A stretch of DNA of 64,000 nucleotides from Isoetes taiwanensis (GCA_021234155.1 JAJEKV010000080.1:4481594-4545593); one strand, 5' to 3'. Counted from the stretch's first letter, positions 48,392 to 58,786 are shown. The notes: a model not told the origin generated them from the sequence alone. Made by a program: numbers and translations.

Positions 48392-50156
48392 TTAGACAAA
48401 AAGAAGCACCTGCAATAAGAAAATGAATCAGATATAAAATGCTGGAACACAGTAACCAGAATATGAAATTATGCTAGAACAAAATGAATGACTAAAACCT
48501 AGAATAAAATGAATGGCAAAAACTCCGAGGCCTTACCTCTACTTCTTAATGTGTCAAAACTAAAGCTGAAGACCCAGAAAAGACGCCAGAACAGGAGGCA
48601 CGAATTTTTGAAGAGGCCATGCATTCTATTTATACTTGCATTCCAGCCAAAGAAACAAAACATCAAAGGTCCAGAACTAGCCATGTCAAGGATCCTGAGG
48701 ATTTGCAGCCTAGATCATGCCAAATAAGCAGCAAATACAATCAAAATTGGAGGGAATCATCCCAAGAGCCTGAAAATCCTCAAGAACCGTGGCTTTTGAT
48801 CCCTTGATCTGGCCTTTGATTTTAAATCCTCCAACAAATTCAGGAAACCAAGTAACAACCATGGTTGCAGCAGGCACCAATAGAGAGAATGGGAACAACC
48901 ATTGATGCAGCTCCTCCCGCCAACACGTAGATTCGCAACAACCATTGCTGCAGTTCATCCCGCCATAGCCAAGAATAGGGCAAGCCATCGTGGAATAGGA
49001 TTAACGCCAATAATGGGCCACTTGTGCGCCATGTAGGAGAAATGCAGAGCCAACCAAGAGATGCCAGGTAGCGGAAAAAAAGGGCCAACTATCACCTCGA
49101 TTTTTGCCATCACCAACGATGGGGACTCCACCTTACAGTCACCAACGATGGGGGCTCCACCTTACAGACTTTGTTCTCAGGTTATAGCCTCCTGCATATG
49201 GTTTAGTGGAAAACCGCCTGGCCAATTAGAGGTCCTCTTGCACTAAAACGCTTGACTCAGATGCACTAAAATTCGTGAGATCTCAATAAAAACCGCTGCT
49301 GCTAAGTAGAATCTCGCTGCAAAAAACCATGCAATACATTTCTCCATGATTTGCAGTATGGCTTGCAATTAGTAAAAGAAGTAATTCAGTGGAAGTCCTG
49401 CGGGCAACAGAGGGAAGATCGAGCCTAGACCATAGAATAAGCCTAGAATAAGCTTAACCGCCATATCTTGGTCTGGAGCATGGCCGCCATAGCTCGCCGG
49501 ACAAACAAACACTGAGCTATTTCTTCTAGGGTTATAGATTCAAACTAATTTAAGCCATTGGATGTGTCTTTAACCCAATCTTGACCATTAGTTATGCAAG
49601 GGCCCTTTACTTAGCTAAACAAATTATTTTGCATCTATCTATGCATATTGCCCCATAAAGGATCCCACTTCTATAACTATTGAATGCCATCAAATTTGAA
49701 GTTAGCCAGTAAATAGGGCGATCGTCAATTTAATACTTGCATGTCCTTTTTTTTAAATTATAACCTATTATACTAATATTTACTTGAATATTTGCAGGAA
49801 AAATAATCCCATAAATAGCCAGATGCTAAAAGCTCATTCCAATGCTAAAAGCACAGAAAAGGGTTCAGAAAACTATTTGAGAACTTTGAAAATTCTCTAA
49901 TATCTTAATGAAATTTATGTGATTTTTTTTTTGCCTTAAAGTTGATGTGCTTACCTTATTATGCACAATACGCTCTATTTCCTTAATGTATGGTTATTTC
50001 GGACGAGTATGGACTTGTGCAAAGTCCATACTTAATAAAACTGTGCTTAAATGCAGACAACATACAGAAAGAATTTGAGGCCAAAGTTTAATCTACAAGA
50101 AGAAAAATCAAAATAAAAATATAATAAGAATATGATGAACAAGATTGATCAATATA
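48392..50156. other. Intergenic with small tandem repeats
   Basis: No gene supported. A 30-bp unit, 'caccaacgatgggg' plus 'ctccaccttacag', is present twice at about 49110 and 49140. 'gcagctcctcccgcca' and 'gcagttcatcccgcca' with neighbouring 'caacaaccattg' form another doublet at 48890-48965. Confidence 0.45.
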
Positions 50157-50526
50157 AACCTGTGAACAACAAGCAAAATATAGGATATGAAATAGTAACC
50201 CATAAAATATTACAGTGAAACTGCCGCTTAGAGCAATCCTTCAAACCGTACTCAGTTGGGAAGCAAAGACACCTGCACATATACCTTGTATTAATCGTAT
50301 TAATCTCGTTAAACTCTAACCAATCTTTAAAGTCTAGCAAACCCTTTAAACTCTAACCATACCAGCAACCCATGTCATGCCTTTTCTCATGACGTTATCA
50401 CCATGGAAAACCAGCTATTACAATTGTTAAAATTTCTAAATTATAAAATTGCTAAATTTAAATTTAACCATACATCAAAGTCGCTAAATTTACCTTTAAA
50501 AAGGCCTATTTAAAGGCAAAAGGATT
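50157..50526 (+). repeat. R3 repeat, copy A (upstream region of the 225-codon gene)
   Basis: This block is found again inverted at 57392-58153. Shared landmarks, read on the minus strand of this copy, are ttgttcacaggttt, 'attttgcttgttg', 'gtatatgtgcaggtgtcttt', 'gattgctctaagcggcagtt', repeated 'gtttaaagg', and 'gcctttaaatag'. The proximal end carries the TATA-like box of the gene that starts at 50605. Confidence 0.85.
50507..50514 (+). promoter_or_regulatory. TATA-like box of the 225-codon gene
   Basis: TATTTAAA, 91 bp upstream of the ATG at 50605. This spacing is normal for a plant core promoter plus a 60-bp leader. The box is also present in the inverted R3 copy near 57400. Confidence 0.45.
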
Positions 50527-50604
50527 CTGTGCTTTTTTCGATCCACCAAGAGTGCCTTTACAAAAAGCTTTAAGAAAGAGAAATTCTCAAAATAGATAAA
50601 AAAA

Positions 50605-51282
50605 ATGAGCAGCAGCGGCGAGGCAAGCACGCAACAGCAGCATGAGGCGGAGGTGAAGGCACTAGGGGCTTGTGCAGCTGCAAGCAGGCAAGAGCAGCAT
50701 GAGGCGGAGGTGGAGGCACTAGGGGCATGTGCAGCGCAGCTGCTGGAGGCGATAGATCATACGCTAGAGGCAATCGAGATGAGAAAGGGGGTGGAGAAGT
50801 CCGTCGATCTGGAAAAAAGCGTAGAGAAGCCCATCAATCGGAATCAGAAAAATAGTGCAGAGGAACCCGTGGATCTGGAAGAAAGTGTAAAGAAGGCCGT
50901 CGGGCGGGTAAATGATGCCATCGTGATGCTGGTGTATTGGTTGTACCGCTACTTTGACGCTGCATCTGGCCTGCCGAATCCGAGGTGGCAGCGAGAGCGG
51001 CCTCAAGCAGTGGAGGCCGTTTCAAAAATTCGAAGATCGCTTGCGCTGGCGCCCGATAACGGAAGCATCTCCATCTCTGCTTTCGATCAGCTGGACAGGG
51101 GCTGCAGCATGCGCGGCCGGCCCAACCCCAGTGTCTTCTACGTCAGATATAACGACCCTGCCGACCGTGTCGCTAGAGCCATTCATTCCCTTGCGAAGAA
51201 CGACACCAACAAGGCCTCTATCGTTTCCGACCAACTCCAGCTCATCCGTCGCAACCTCCAAATCATTGCCTCCTCCACTTAA
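50605..51282 (+). CDS. Unrecognised intronless 225-aa protein with N-terminal tandem repeat
   Basis: A complete frame of 225 codons in locally GC-rich sequence, quite unlike its AT-rich flanks. The ATG follows an A-run and a TATA-like box. Residues 11-48 are two copies of a 19-residue unit (QHEAEV[KE]ALGACAA...), matched by a 57-bp DNA duplication at about 50635 and 50692. Residues 60-105 hold diverged acidic/basic repeats (VDLEKSVEKPIN; VDLEESVKKAVG). Residues 104-225 look globular (VMLVYWLYRYFDAASGLPNP, SISAFDQLD, PSVFYVRYNDPADRVARAIH) and end in a helix (DQLQLIRRNLQIIAS). No signal peptide or membrane segment is evident. I do not recognise the family. It could be a lineage-specific gene; nothing links it to a pathway. 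Confidence 0.6.
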   Translation: MSSSGEASTQQQHEAEVKALGACAAASRQEQHEAEVEALGACAAQLLEAIDHTLEAIEMRKGVEKSVDLEKSVEKPINRNQKNSAEEPVDLEESVKKAVGRVNDAIVMLVYWLYRYFDAASGLPNPRWQRERPQAVEAVSKIRRSLALAPDNGSISISAFDQLDRGCSMRGRPNPSVFYVRYNDPADRVARAIHSLAKNDTNKASIVSDQLQLIRRNLQIIASST

Positions 51283-51654
51283 TTTCAGAGTGCTTTCCCG
51301 TGAGATTGGCCACCTGAAAAATCTGAAAAATCTGGGTCCATGTCAAAAACATGAACATTGAGAAATGCTTGGTGATGGTTTTATGTCCTTGTTTCTGTTT
51401 GTTCTGCTCAAACTTTGAGCAATCAGTGAGGGCTGGCCGTGCAATCCTTTTTTCCGAGGGCTTTGCCTTTTTCTTCTGTGATCTTCTTCTGAAGAGGTGA
51501 TTTTGTAGGCTAAGTTATTTGCTGCTGCTTCTCGGCTGCTCCTCCGTTGTACGTGCAAACCGTTGTGTTCAATGGTTGAATTGAAGGGTGGTGGTTTTTT
51601 ATTTTGTTAGAAAAAGCTACTAGGATGGGGTTAGCGCCATTAGGATTAGAGTCT
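51283..51654. other. 3' flank of the 225-codon gene
   Basis: Probable 3' UTR and T-rich spacer. 'aatctgaaaaatctg' directly after the stop is a small tandem repeat. No other feature seen. Confidence 0.35.
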
Positions 51655-52430
51655 GTTACATGAACCCATGAACAACCAAAGCATTTCTAAATCCAGCACA
51701 CAACTTACACTTGTTTTGAACAACCAAAGCATTTCTAAATCCAGCACACAACTTACACTTCAAACAAGTGTGGATATGCATAAATACCCAATTTAAAACT
51801 CATTATGAGATTCCACTACTCGCAATTAACTTTATGGCATCAAATGCCCTAAGAAACTAGTTTCGATGCCCAGCATTGATGCGCATATTTTGGAACATGT
51901 GAATAATAAGCCAGCAATGCTCTTTAAGGTTGCATTCACATTTCAATTATCTAGCAATTTTTTATCTTAATGTTGATTGCATATTTTCTACAATTCTTCT
52001 TTTACATGGATTGAGCTCTCTCAAATACAAATGTCATGTTGCTTGCTTTGGATCTTTAAGGTACTCTGAATTGGACTCTCTCAAAACCTAAATGTCATGT
52101 TGCTTGCTTTAGTTCTTCAAGGTCCTTTCAAGATTCGAATTTTGTTCGGAGCTCAAACTTCATGCATTACTCATTAGTGCACATTAGGACTCGAAAAACA
52201 AATGTGCAGCAGCCTTTTGGATGGTTGAACACTAGTGATCATGAAATAAGAAGAAGCAAACAGGTTTTTCTCTTTAAAATTCCAACCTAAAAAAAAGAAT
52301 CGATACTCATAAACGAATTCAGGAAGTATGGAAAAATTCCAACCTAAAAAAAGAATCGATACTCATACATCTGCTCACCTAAAAAAAGAATCGATACTCA
52401 TACATCTGCTCAACGAATTCAGGTTGTATG
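51655..52430. repeat. Cluster of independent short tandem duplications
   Basis: Three separate local duplications lie within 780 bp. A 49-bp unit 'gaacaaccaaagcatttcta' occurs at about 51670 and 51718. A roughly 68-bp unit containing 'aaatgtcatgttgcttgctt' occurs at about 52028 and 52090. A nested triplicate of 'aaaaaaagaatcgatactca' occurs near 52290, 52346 and 52382, with 'tacatctgctca' after the last two and 'acgaattcagg' after the first and third. Confidence 0.85.
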
Positions 52431-53025
52431 CTCAACGGAGTGAGGGCTAAAATTCTATATTTCTGCTCATGGTCAGAGGGCAGTTCTTTATCCACGAAAT
52501 GAGGTTATATTCTGCATCTATGGAAGACAAAGCAACTGGCTGAGAAGCTCGTTTTGTTCCTACTAGATTTGTGATGGCAAACAGAGTACGATGGAGTCCC
52601 CACTAATGGTGAACTTAAGAGAAAAACTTCTCTAGAAATGTCTACACAAGTTCATTTTCTAAGAAGATTATATAAACATGTTCTCCAAGATCTATTCAAT
52701 CTAATTCTATTCTCCTTATTTTCTAAAACTTAGTCTATTGTCCGCAATTTACCTTCAAAGTCAAGGGGTGCTGCCCCTTAATGAATGGTGCATTCATAAT
52801 GTGTGTTGCAGGTCTCCATAATGGCCAAGCTATATTCATGTAATGGTGACACCCCAATGGTGCTGCATCACTACATTCGTGGTGAAGATATTTTACCTAA
52901 ACAGCAAAATCTTAGACCCAAATTGCAAGCATCAATTACCCTAATGGTTACAATAATTAATTGAATGCTGCAACCTAGAAGATACAAAAATTGATGCAGT
53001 TGAAGGAGAATTGACCCAATTACCA
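52431..53025. other. Intergenic, nothing recognised
   Basis: No gene, RNA or repeat could be supported. Confidence 0.4.
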
Positions 53026-54035
53026 TTCTAGAATGGGACTCGCATGAAACCAACAAACCGCCCGGACTTAGACTTGCTTCTCATTCATCTCAGCAGATTT
53101 TCTACAATGGTGGATAGTGGGTAGCCGCACACATGCGGACTACCCATAAAAAATAAAGGGAAAATCCAATTATATCATTTGGACCCCAACAAAATACAAT
53201 GCTAATAGATACTGGGCTAGTGTACCTGCCGAAAGCTTATCACCGGGATTAAAAAACCCCGCCCTTTCGGGTTTTCGAGGAAAAACCCTAGTGATAAGCC
53301 TTCGGCAAGGGGCTTGGACAAAACGTAAGGCATAAAAATTGCTCCCAAAACCCACGAATGGAAAAGTCGAAACAAATGCCGCCGCCTAACCCTGTACACG
53401 CACATCACCAACACAACAACAAGACAAAACAAACCTCCCAGAGTGGAGGGTTGATTACTACGCCGTGCCACGCCGATAAAAATACAATAACAAAGAAGGG
53501 GGGAGGGTGGGTTCAAAGAGAATAAGGTACTGGCTGAGAGAGAAGAGGAAGCCCATGAGAAGTCGGGCGTAAACGCCACTAAAATAGCTTAACTCCCAAC
53601 CTGCGCCGCGATGCATGCAAAACATGCATGCTCGTCCTATTCTAGAATGGCGACCGATGTCTCTGATCGATGGGATTCTAGAATGGGACTCGTGATGAAA
53701 CCAACAAACCGCCCGAATACCAAAGGACTTCCTTAACAAACTAGGATCGAGGGACGAAGGTCACGGATGAAGGCTAAAGGTCGAAAAGGACAAAGATGAA
53801 AGAAATGCCAATTTGGCCAAACCAGGCAGGAAGAAGCCCCTCCCCGCCTGAAACAATTCAAAGAGAATAAGGTACACCGAGAGAGAAGAGGAAGCGCCGA
53901 TGAGAAGTCGAAGCAGAAACGCGCCTAAAATAGCGAACTCCCAACCAGAACGGGCATGCGCCGCCCGCATGCATGCAAAACATGCATGCTCGTCCTATTC
54001 TAGAATGGCGATCCGATGTCTCGGATCGATGGGAT
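53026..54035 (+). repeat. R2 repeat, copy 2
   Basis: Collinear with copy 1 at 37205-38085. It opens with TTCTAGAA at 53026 and has 'gaccccaacaaaatacaatg', 'tgtacctgccgaaagc', 'ggggcttggac', 'gtacacgcacatcaccaaca' and 'aacaaacctcccagagtgg'. Two internal blocks of about 180 bp (53512-53692 and 53855-54033) each run from 'aaagagaataaggtac' to 'gatcgatgggatt'. Each block holds the palindrome 'gcatgcaaaacatgcatgc' and a TTCTAGAA. It is more GC-rich than copy 1. It also carries a 70-bp hairpin that copy 1 lacks. No protein-coding frame is recognised. Confidence 0.8.
53228..53306. repeat. Hairpin insertion in R2 copy 2
   Basis: 'gccgaaagcttatcac' at 53228 is the inverted complement (15 of 16) of 'gtgataagccttcggc' ending at 53306. 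The loop is 'cgggattaaaaaaccccg' and following bases, with 'ccctttcggg' as a further stem. In R2 copy 1 this place reads directly 'gccgaaagcaatgggcttgg', so about 65-70 bp is extra here. Confidence 0.75.
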
Positions 54036-54049
54036 TATCTTTGCCCAAA

Positions 54050-54092
54050 AAGGAAAAAAAAAAAAAACCAACAACAACAACAACAACAAAGT
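54050..54092. repeat. Poly-A and (aac)n microsatellite
   Basis: A long A-run 'ggaaaaaaaaaaaaacc' is followed by about seven 'aac/caa' units, immediately after the right end of R2 copy 2. Confidence 0.85.
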
Positions 54093-54394
54093 ATATTCAA
54101 TACTTAGAAAGATCATAATGCGAAAACTTGAGCATACCTGTCTAAGGATTCTTTGCATTCATCATTATTCCCAAATATATCAATGAACAGAAACCCTAAA
54201 TACCTCTATTCTTAAGAAAGAACATCAAAGACAGAATTTAAAGCAAAGAACATTAAACAACCTTATATAAAGCCAAAAATGATGTACAAATATATATGAC
54301 AATAAAAACACAATTGTCTGTGGAAATTTGTCTATTTATATCTAGCCAAGTCATAGGGCAAATTCGAGATTAAGTGCTACAAGAGGAAGGGGGT
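54093..54394. other. Spacer, nothing recognised
   Basis: No gene, RNA or repeat could be supported. Confidence 0.4.
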
Positions 54395-54745
54395 ATTGGA
54401 GTCAGTTTTAGCGTCAGATCTTAGTTATAAAACTTAGACTCTTAACCTTGAACTGACGTTATGGCTGATGTTACAACTGACTCTACGTTCTGTCGTTTAA
54501 ACGTCAGAGTTAGCGTCAGAATTTAGAGTCAGTTTTGTAGCAGACATAGAGTTACAATTAGAGTCAACCGCAGTGTTGGAATTAGAGGTAACTCTAGCAT
54601 TAGCATTAGCATTAGAATCAGCATTAGAGTCAACCGTAGTGTTAGAATTAGATTCAACTTTACCATCACAATTAGAGTTAGCATTAGGGTCACAATTAAA
54701 GTCAATTATAGAACTAGAGTCAACTCTGCCATCACAATTAGAGTC
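54395..54745. repeat. Degenerate hexanucleotide repeat (gcatta/gagtca type)
   Basis: From about 54525 to 54745 the sequence can be parsed almost without gaps as 6-bp words ending in TTA or TCA: for example gcatta gcatta gcatta, then gaatca, gcatta, gagtca, ... caatta, gagtca. The upstream part (54395-54525) holds the same words with more drift ('gagtcag', 'gcgtcag'). The 64-codon frame at 54573-54764 is a by-product (Leu/Glu/Ser-rich). Confidence 0.8.
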
Positions 54746-54869
54746 GAAATTTAGACAGCCTTAGCATTGGTTTGAGGATCAAAAGTAGAGTCAGAATGGA
54801 GTTTCTGTAGCGTTAGAATTAAAGTCAGCCAGTATGACACAATTAGAATCAGTTCTAATCCCATGATAG

Positions 54870-55765
54870 AAATTCGGGGCAAGCAACTTCCGGGGGGAGT
54901 TTAGGGTCCCAGCTCTGGCGTCAACACCCCCACTCCATGTCAAGATACGGTGCAAGGTCCCGACCAAATCTGACAAGGAGAGGGCCTCCGAAACGTAAAC
55001 CATGTGACTTGCCAGATTCTAGAAGGGTTTTTGTTTTGGGGGCCGCGTTTTGGTCTTCGCCACGCAAACTTGGTCCCTAGGGCAACGCCAACGTTCTCGA
55101 GTCCATTCGGCAAATACAAATCGCAATTCTAGAGGGGTTCCCGGAGAGGGGAGGTCGCCTCACCCGGCCCCCTGCGGCCTTGGGGAGAGGAAATTCGGGG
55201 CAAGCAGCCTGGGGATTTAGGGTCCGTGCTCTAGCATCAACACCCCCACTCCACGCCAAGTCACGCGGCCAAAGGTCCCGCCCTCGATCGACAAAGGAGA
55301 GGGCCTCCAAAAACGTAAAACCCCGTGGGCTGCCGTGTTCTAGAAGGGTTTGGCGCTTTGGGGGCGGTGACTTGGTCTGCTGCACCCTGGGACTGGCCGA
55401 GAAGCCGGCAAGGAGAATACCGAGCAAGGGGAAACAGACGGGCGGAGTTTGGGCCCCGTCCCCTCCCCGATGTGGCAAGTAGAAGTCGGGGGCTTTTGCA
55501 AAGGGGCAAGACATTCATAAATTCGCAATTAATGCATTGTACGAAAAATAAATTCTGATTTTTGCCACCGATTCCTAATCCATCTCCATCACACGTCCAA
55601 TTTTCAAATTTTCGAGAAGGTCTAGGTCAAAGGGTTAGCTAAGGTCAAAGGAATAGAGTTTGTGGGATCGCTTGTACTTGGGGTTGACCTTGGCTCACTG
55701 GACGTTATACTTGGTCTAAGATTGCATTGGACGTAAACCCCGCGGACTTGCCGCATTCTAGAAGG
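54870..55765 (+). repeat. R1 repeat, two adjacent copies plus tail
   Basis: Two partial units follow each other. One begins 'attcggggcaagcaacttcc' at about 54868; the next begins 'attcggggcaagcagcctgg' at about 55192. Each continues with '(c)gtcaacacccccactcca', 'gtcaagatacgg/gtcacgcggcc', 'aggagagggcctcc', 'acgtaaa' and 'ttctagaagggtt'. After 55480 comes a tail, 'gacattcataaattcgcaat' then 'ggtcaaagggttagc'. GC-rich in the core. Open frames here (for example 55077-55514 minus) are shadows of the repeat. Confidence 0.85.
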
Positions 55766-57391
55766 GGTTTTGTTTTGGTTTTTCTCGCCCCTAAAGCTAT
55801 TTGACATGGATGGCATAACTAACTTGTAATGAACTGGTTTTGTTTCTAAACAATTGTACCTTTGATGAAAGATTGCTTCATAGTTTCCAAGTGAAAATTT
55901 TTTAATGTGTCCGCACTTTTGTTGCCCCGGTCAAAGACTATTCTTTTTTCGATGCACACTTTTAGTTATGCATTTTATTGCATTTATGGTTTATAAATTC
56001 AGTAGTTAATGCATGGCATGGAATTAAATTATGGTTTTGGTCACCGGCTTCTATGGTCATCACCAAAGATACGTGAAATTTCCAAAATTTTCTGAGCAAG
56101 GTCCGCACCTGCTGCTAGGTTAGAACGGGTCAAGGTACCTGTTGGGGCAAGCATGACTGCACCCTTCCCAAGTCAAACGTTAATTTAGTAAATGGCCACC
56201 AAGAGGGGAGTCCCGCCTCTCGAGATTCGGACTTCAAAACGCTCAGGCAAATTGCCCCGCACCGCCTCGGGGATCAGACACGAATACCCCTCCCGCTCAG
56301 CCTCTATATATTCACACCGCTGAATCCTCCGGCTCAAGATCCAGCCTCGTGACCTTGAAATAAGCCTAGGGACAAACTTTAATGAGCTTCACATTAAAAA
56401 AAGATGCAAAACAATAACGCCGCGATAATGTGGTCGATGCCGTATGACGCCGCGACGCAGATGAAATAACGCCGATAAAGATTGACGCCGCATGCGACGC
56501 TTCCATTTTGAACTCACGGCGCGTCTGCTTTCGCCCGGAACTTCTTTTTGTCTCTACTTCGAGGTTCTTAAGCGATCCGCTTAGTACTCGATCTAATTCC
56601 AGCAACTATTCTGCTGTTATATCATGTTTTGACGAATAGGTTTTGATCATCGGTGCATGCCCAACCTTCCTCTTTGTTTCCTTTCCTTCCTCTTCTTTGT
56701 TCTTGATTTTCTTCCCATTCTTCCATGCCCTGCCTTATCTTCTCCTCTTTTCTCTCATGTTTCCATTTCTTTCTATTCTTCCTCATGTTTCCATTTCCTC
56801 TTCCTCCTTCCATGTTTATCTTTCCCCATGCGCCCGAAAAGCGATGTTTTATTTTGACTTTATTTATTGATGATTTATGAAAGATCGACGATAAGGACTT
56901 TAATTTATTGGTCCCGATAATTTCTTGATCTTTGTTCTTTAACAATGGCGACAGCTGACATCGGTTTAATATTCATTATTTGACCAGACGAGCTTTTCTC
57001 GAACCCTTTTCTCGGTGTTTCTGGTCGTAATACCGTAAAGAGTTTCGGAATCATCCAAAGGGTACTGCAATCAAGACTCTAAATATCCGAAGAATCCACG
57101 CTTCCAGACGCAACACCAGAGCATACTTGTTGCAAAATTGGGACCTAGAGCAAGCAAGGAGAAGATGGCATGAAAACAAGGGCAAGCCATACTGGTTGAA
57201 GCAGGAGGAGCAAGGGCCGATGCAGCTATAAAACATGTGGAGCAGGTTCAGATTGAATAGGGGCCTTCAAATATGGCAGGATATATCAAGTAGGTTTAAG
57301 GGCCTTCAAATTGGGCAGTCGCCAGATTTGAGTTTTAGGATATCAAGCTGGGTTAAAGGCCTTAGAATCGGGTTTTAGGATATAAAGGAAT
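55766..57391. other. Intergenic; pyrimidine-rich tract at 56660-56830
   Basis: No gene supported. At 56660-56830 the plus strand is almost pure C/T with repeated 'ctcatgtttccatttc', giving a spurious Lys/Glu-rich frame on the minus strand. At 57255-57390, 'ggccttcaaat', 'gttttaggatat' and 'caagtaggttt/caagctgggtt' recur as an irregular tandem. Confidence 0.45.
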
Positions 57392-58153
57392 CCTTTGCCT
57401 TTAAATAGCCTTTTTAAAGGACGATTCATAATGGATGGTTAAATATAGCAATTTCGATGCATGGTTAAATTTAGCGATTTTGTAATTTAGTAATTTACAA
57501 CAGTTGTAATAGCTGATTTACAATAGTTCTCATAAAGGGCGTGGGGAGGAATTTGTTGTATAAACTCTTAAGTGAAGGTAACGAATGTGAATTTCCTTAG
57601 TACTAGCTGTGCATAGTACTCTCAACATAAACTTGGGCGGAATTTGGTAGTGGCTATTGCTGATACAAAGAAAATGGCTATCTTTCACCAGAAAACAATG
57701 AATATAGAAGAAGAAATTATTCTTTGCAAGGAGGAGCCAAATTTAGTATCTTGTTTGAAGCCCTCTGTCATGGAAAGAGAACTCCTATTGCAAGGGCATC
57801 ATCAAGTGGACTCTAATGACTGAACCGAACATCAAGGCATTCTTGCACAACCTAAGCTCAAAGCCTGATGCGGGTTGTCATTAGTTCACATTGCCTGGGG
57901 AATGTTATCGCCATCATGGAATCATGAGAAAGGGTTGTTGGTATGGTTAGTGTTTAAAGGGTTTGCTAGAGTTTAAAGATTGGTTAGCGTTTAAAGAGAT
58001 TAATACAGGGTATATGTGCAGGTGTCTTTGCTTTCCAGCTGAATATGGTTTGAAGGATAAGGTTTGAAAGATTGCTCTAAGCGGCAGTTTGACTCTAATA
58101 TTAAACGGGTTACTATTTCATATCCTATATTTTGCTTGTTGTTCACAGGTTTC
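57392..58153 (-). repeat. R3 repeat, copy B (inverted), with a 370-bp insertion
   Basis: Inverted copy of 50157-50526. Homology runs 57392-57540 and 57920-58153. The 370-380 bp between (about 57545-57915) has no counterpart in copy A and may be an insertion here or a deletion there. Past 57392 toward lower coordinates the sequence has nothing like the 225-codon gene. So the upstream region was duplicated without the gene, or the second gene was lost. Confidence 0.8.
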
Positions 58154-58740
58154 TCTTCTGACAGTTAATTTGTTTTAATGTTAGCCCTTCCTTTCTCCAC
58201 CATAAATCAGCATAAGGATGACAAGGGCATTTCATCAAGGAAGATTGCAAAACTTATTGCTAGGTGAAACATTGAAAATACAAGAAGATTGCTAGATCAT
58301 ATCTTTGATCTCTAGTATTTGATGTCTCTTTTCAACACTGCATTATGAAATTTGCTACTTAAATTCTATGGTTTTTATGGTTTTTGTAACTACTTATGTT
58401 ATACAAGAAATTTAGCGTTGAACCTGCAAAAGTTGAACTAACTGTGTCTAAGATTTGGAGAATTCTAAACTCTTGTATTTATCTAGATAAATGATTTTGA
58501 TGAAATTTTAGATAAAAAATTTACAATGAATTTTGAGCTCCACAATTTATGACATGAGGGGAAAACTAGCTCATTAGACTAGAATTGGTGTTGTCCAAAT
58601 TTGATGATGCACTTAAGATCCTTTAAGTCATAGCATGAGTAAAAACATCTTCATTTGTTTTTGGACCAAATATTGTCTATCTACCAATACACATTCATCT
58701 ACATTTTGCATCATTGTTTATGGCGAATATTTTTGTTGAT
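58154..58740. other. Intergenic, nothing recognised
   Basis: No gene, RNA or repeat could be supported. Confidence 0.4.
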
Positions 58741-58741
58741 G

Positions 58742-58786
58742 TGGAGACAGGTGGGATTTGAACCCACATTATAGCCATATCTCCTT
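58742..58786 (-). ncRNA. tRNA-like relic (T-arm and acceptor stem)
   Basis: On the minus strand the sequence contains GTGGGTTCAAATCCCAC, a perfect 5-bp T-stem with the TTCAAAT loop. It is followed by CTGTCTCCA, whose TGTCTCC pairs (one G-U) with GGAGATA located 17 bases before the T-stem. D and anticodon arms are absent between them. This may be a deleted tRNA (possibly organelle-derived serine type, by its GGAGA start) or the head of a tRNA-derived SINE. It is not a functional tRNA. Confidence 0.4.

Noticed and set aside
54545-54745. Telomere or interstitial telomeric repeat
   Set aside because: Words are gcatta/gagtca-like, not TTTAGGG or TTAGGG.
54573-54764. Leu/Glu/Ser-rich 63-codon frame
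   Set aside because: Direct product of the hexamer repeat.
55077-55514. 145-codon minus-strand frame and several overlapping frames in the R1 repeat
   Set aside because: Frames arise from GC-rich repeat sequence on both strands, are not conserved between copies (many indels), and have no domain.
56622-56945. 107-codon minus-strand Lys/Glu-rich frame
   Set aside because: It is the complement of a pyrimidine-rich low-complexity tract; the composition explains the open frame.
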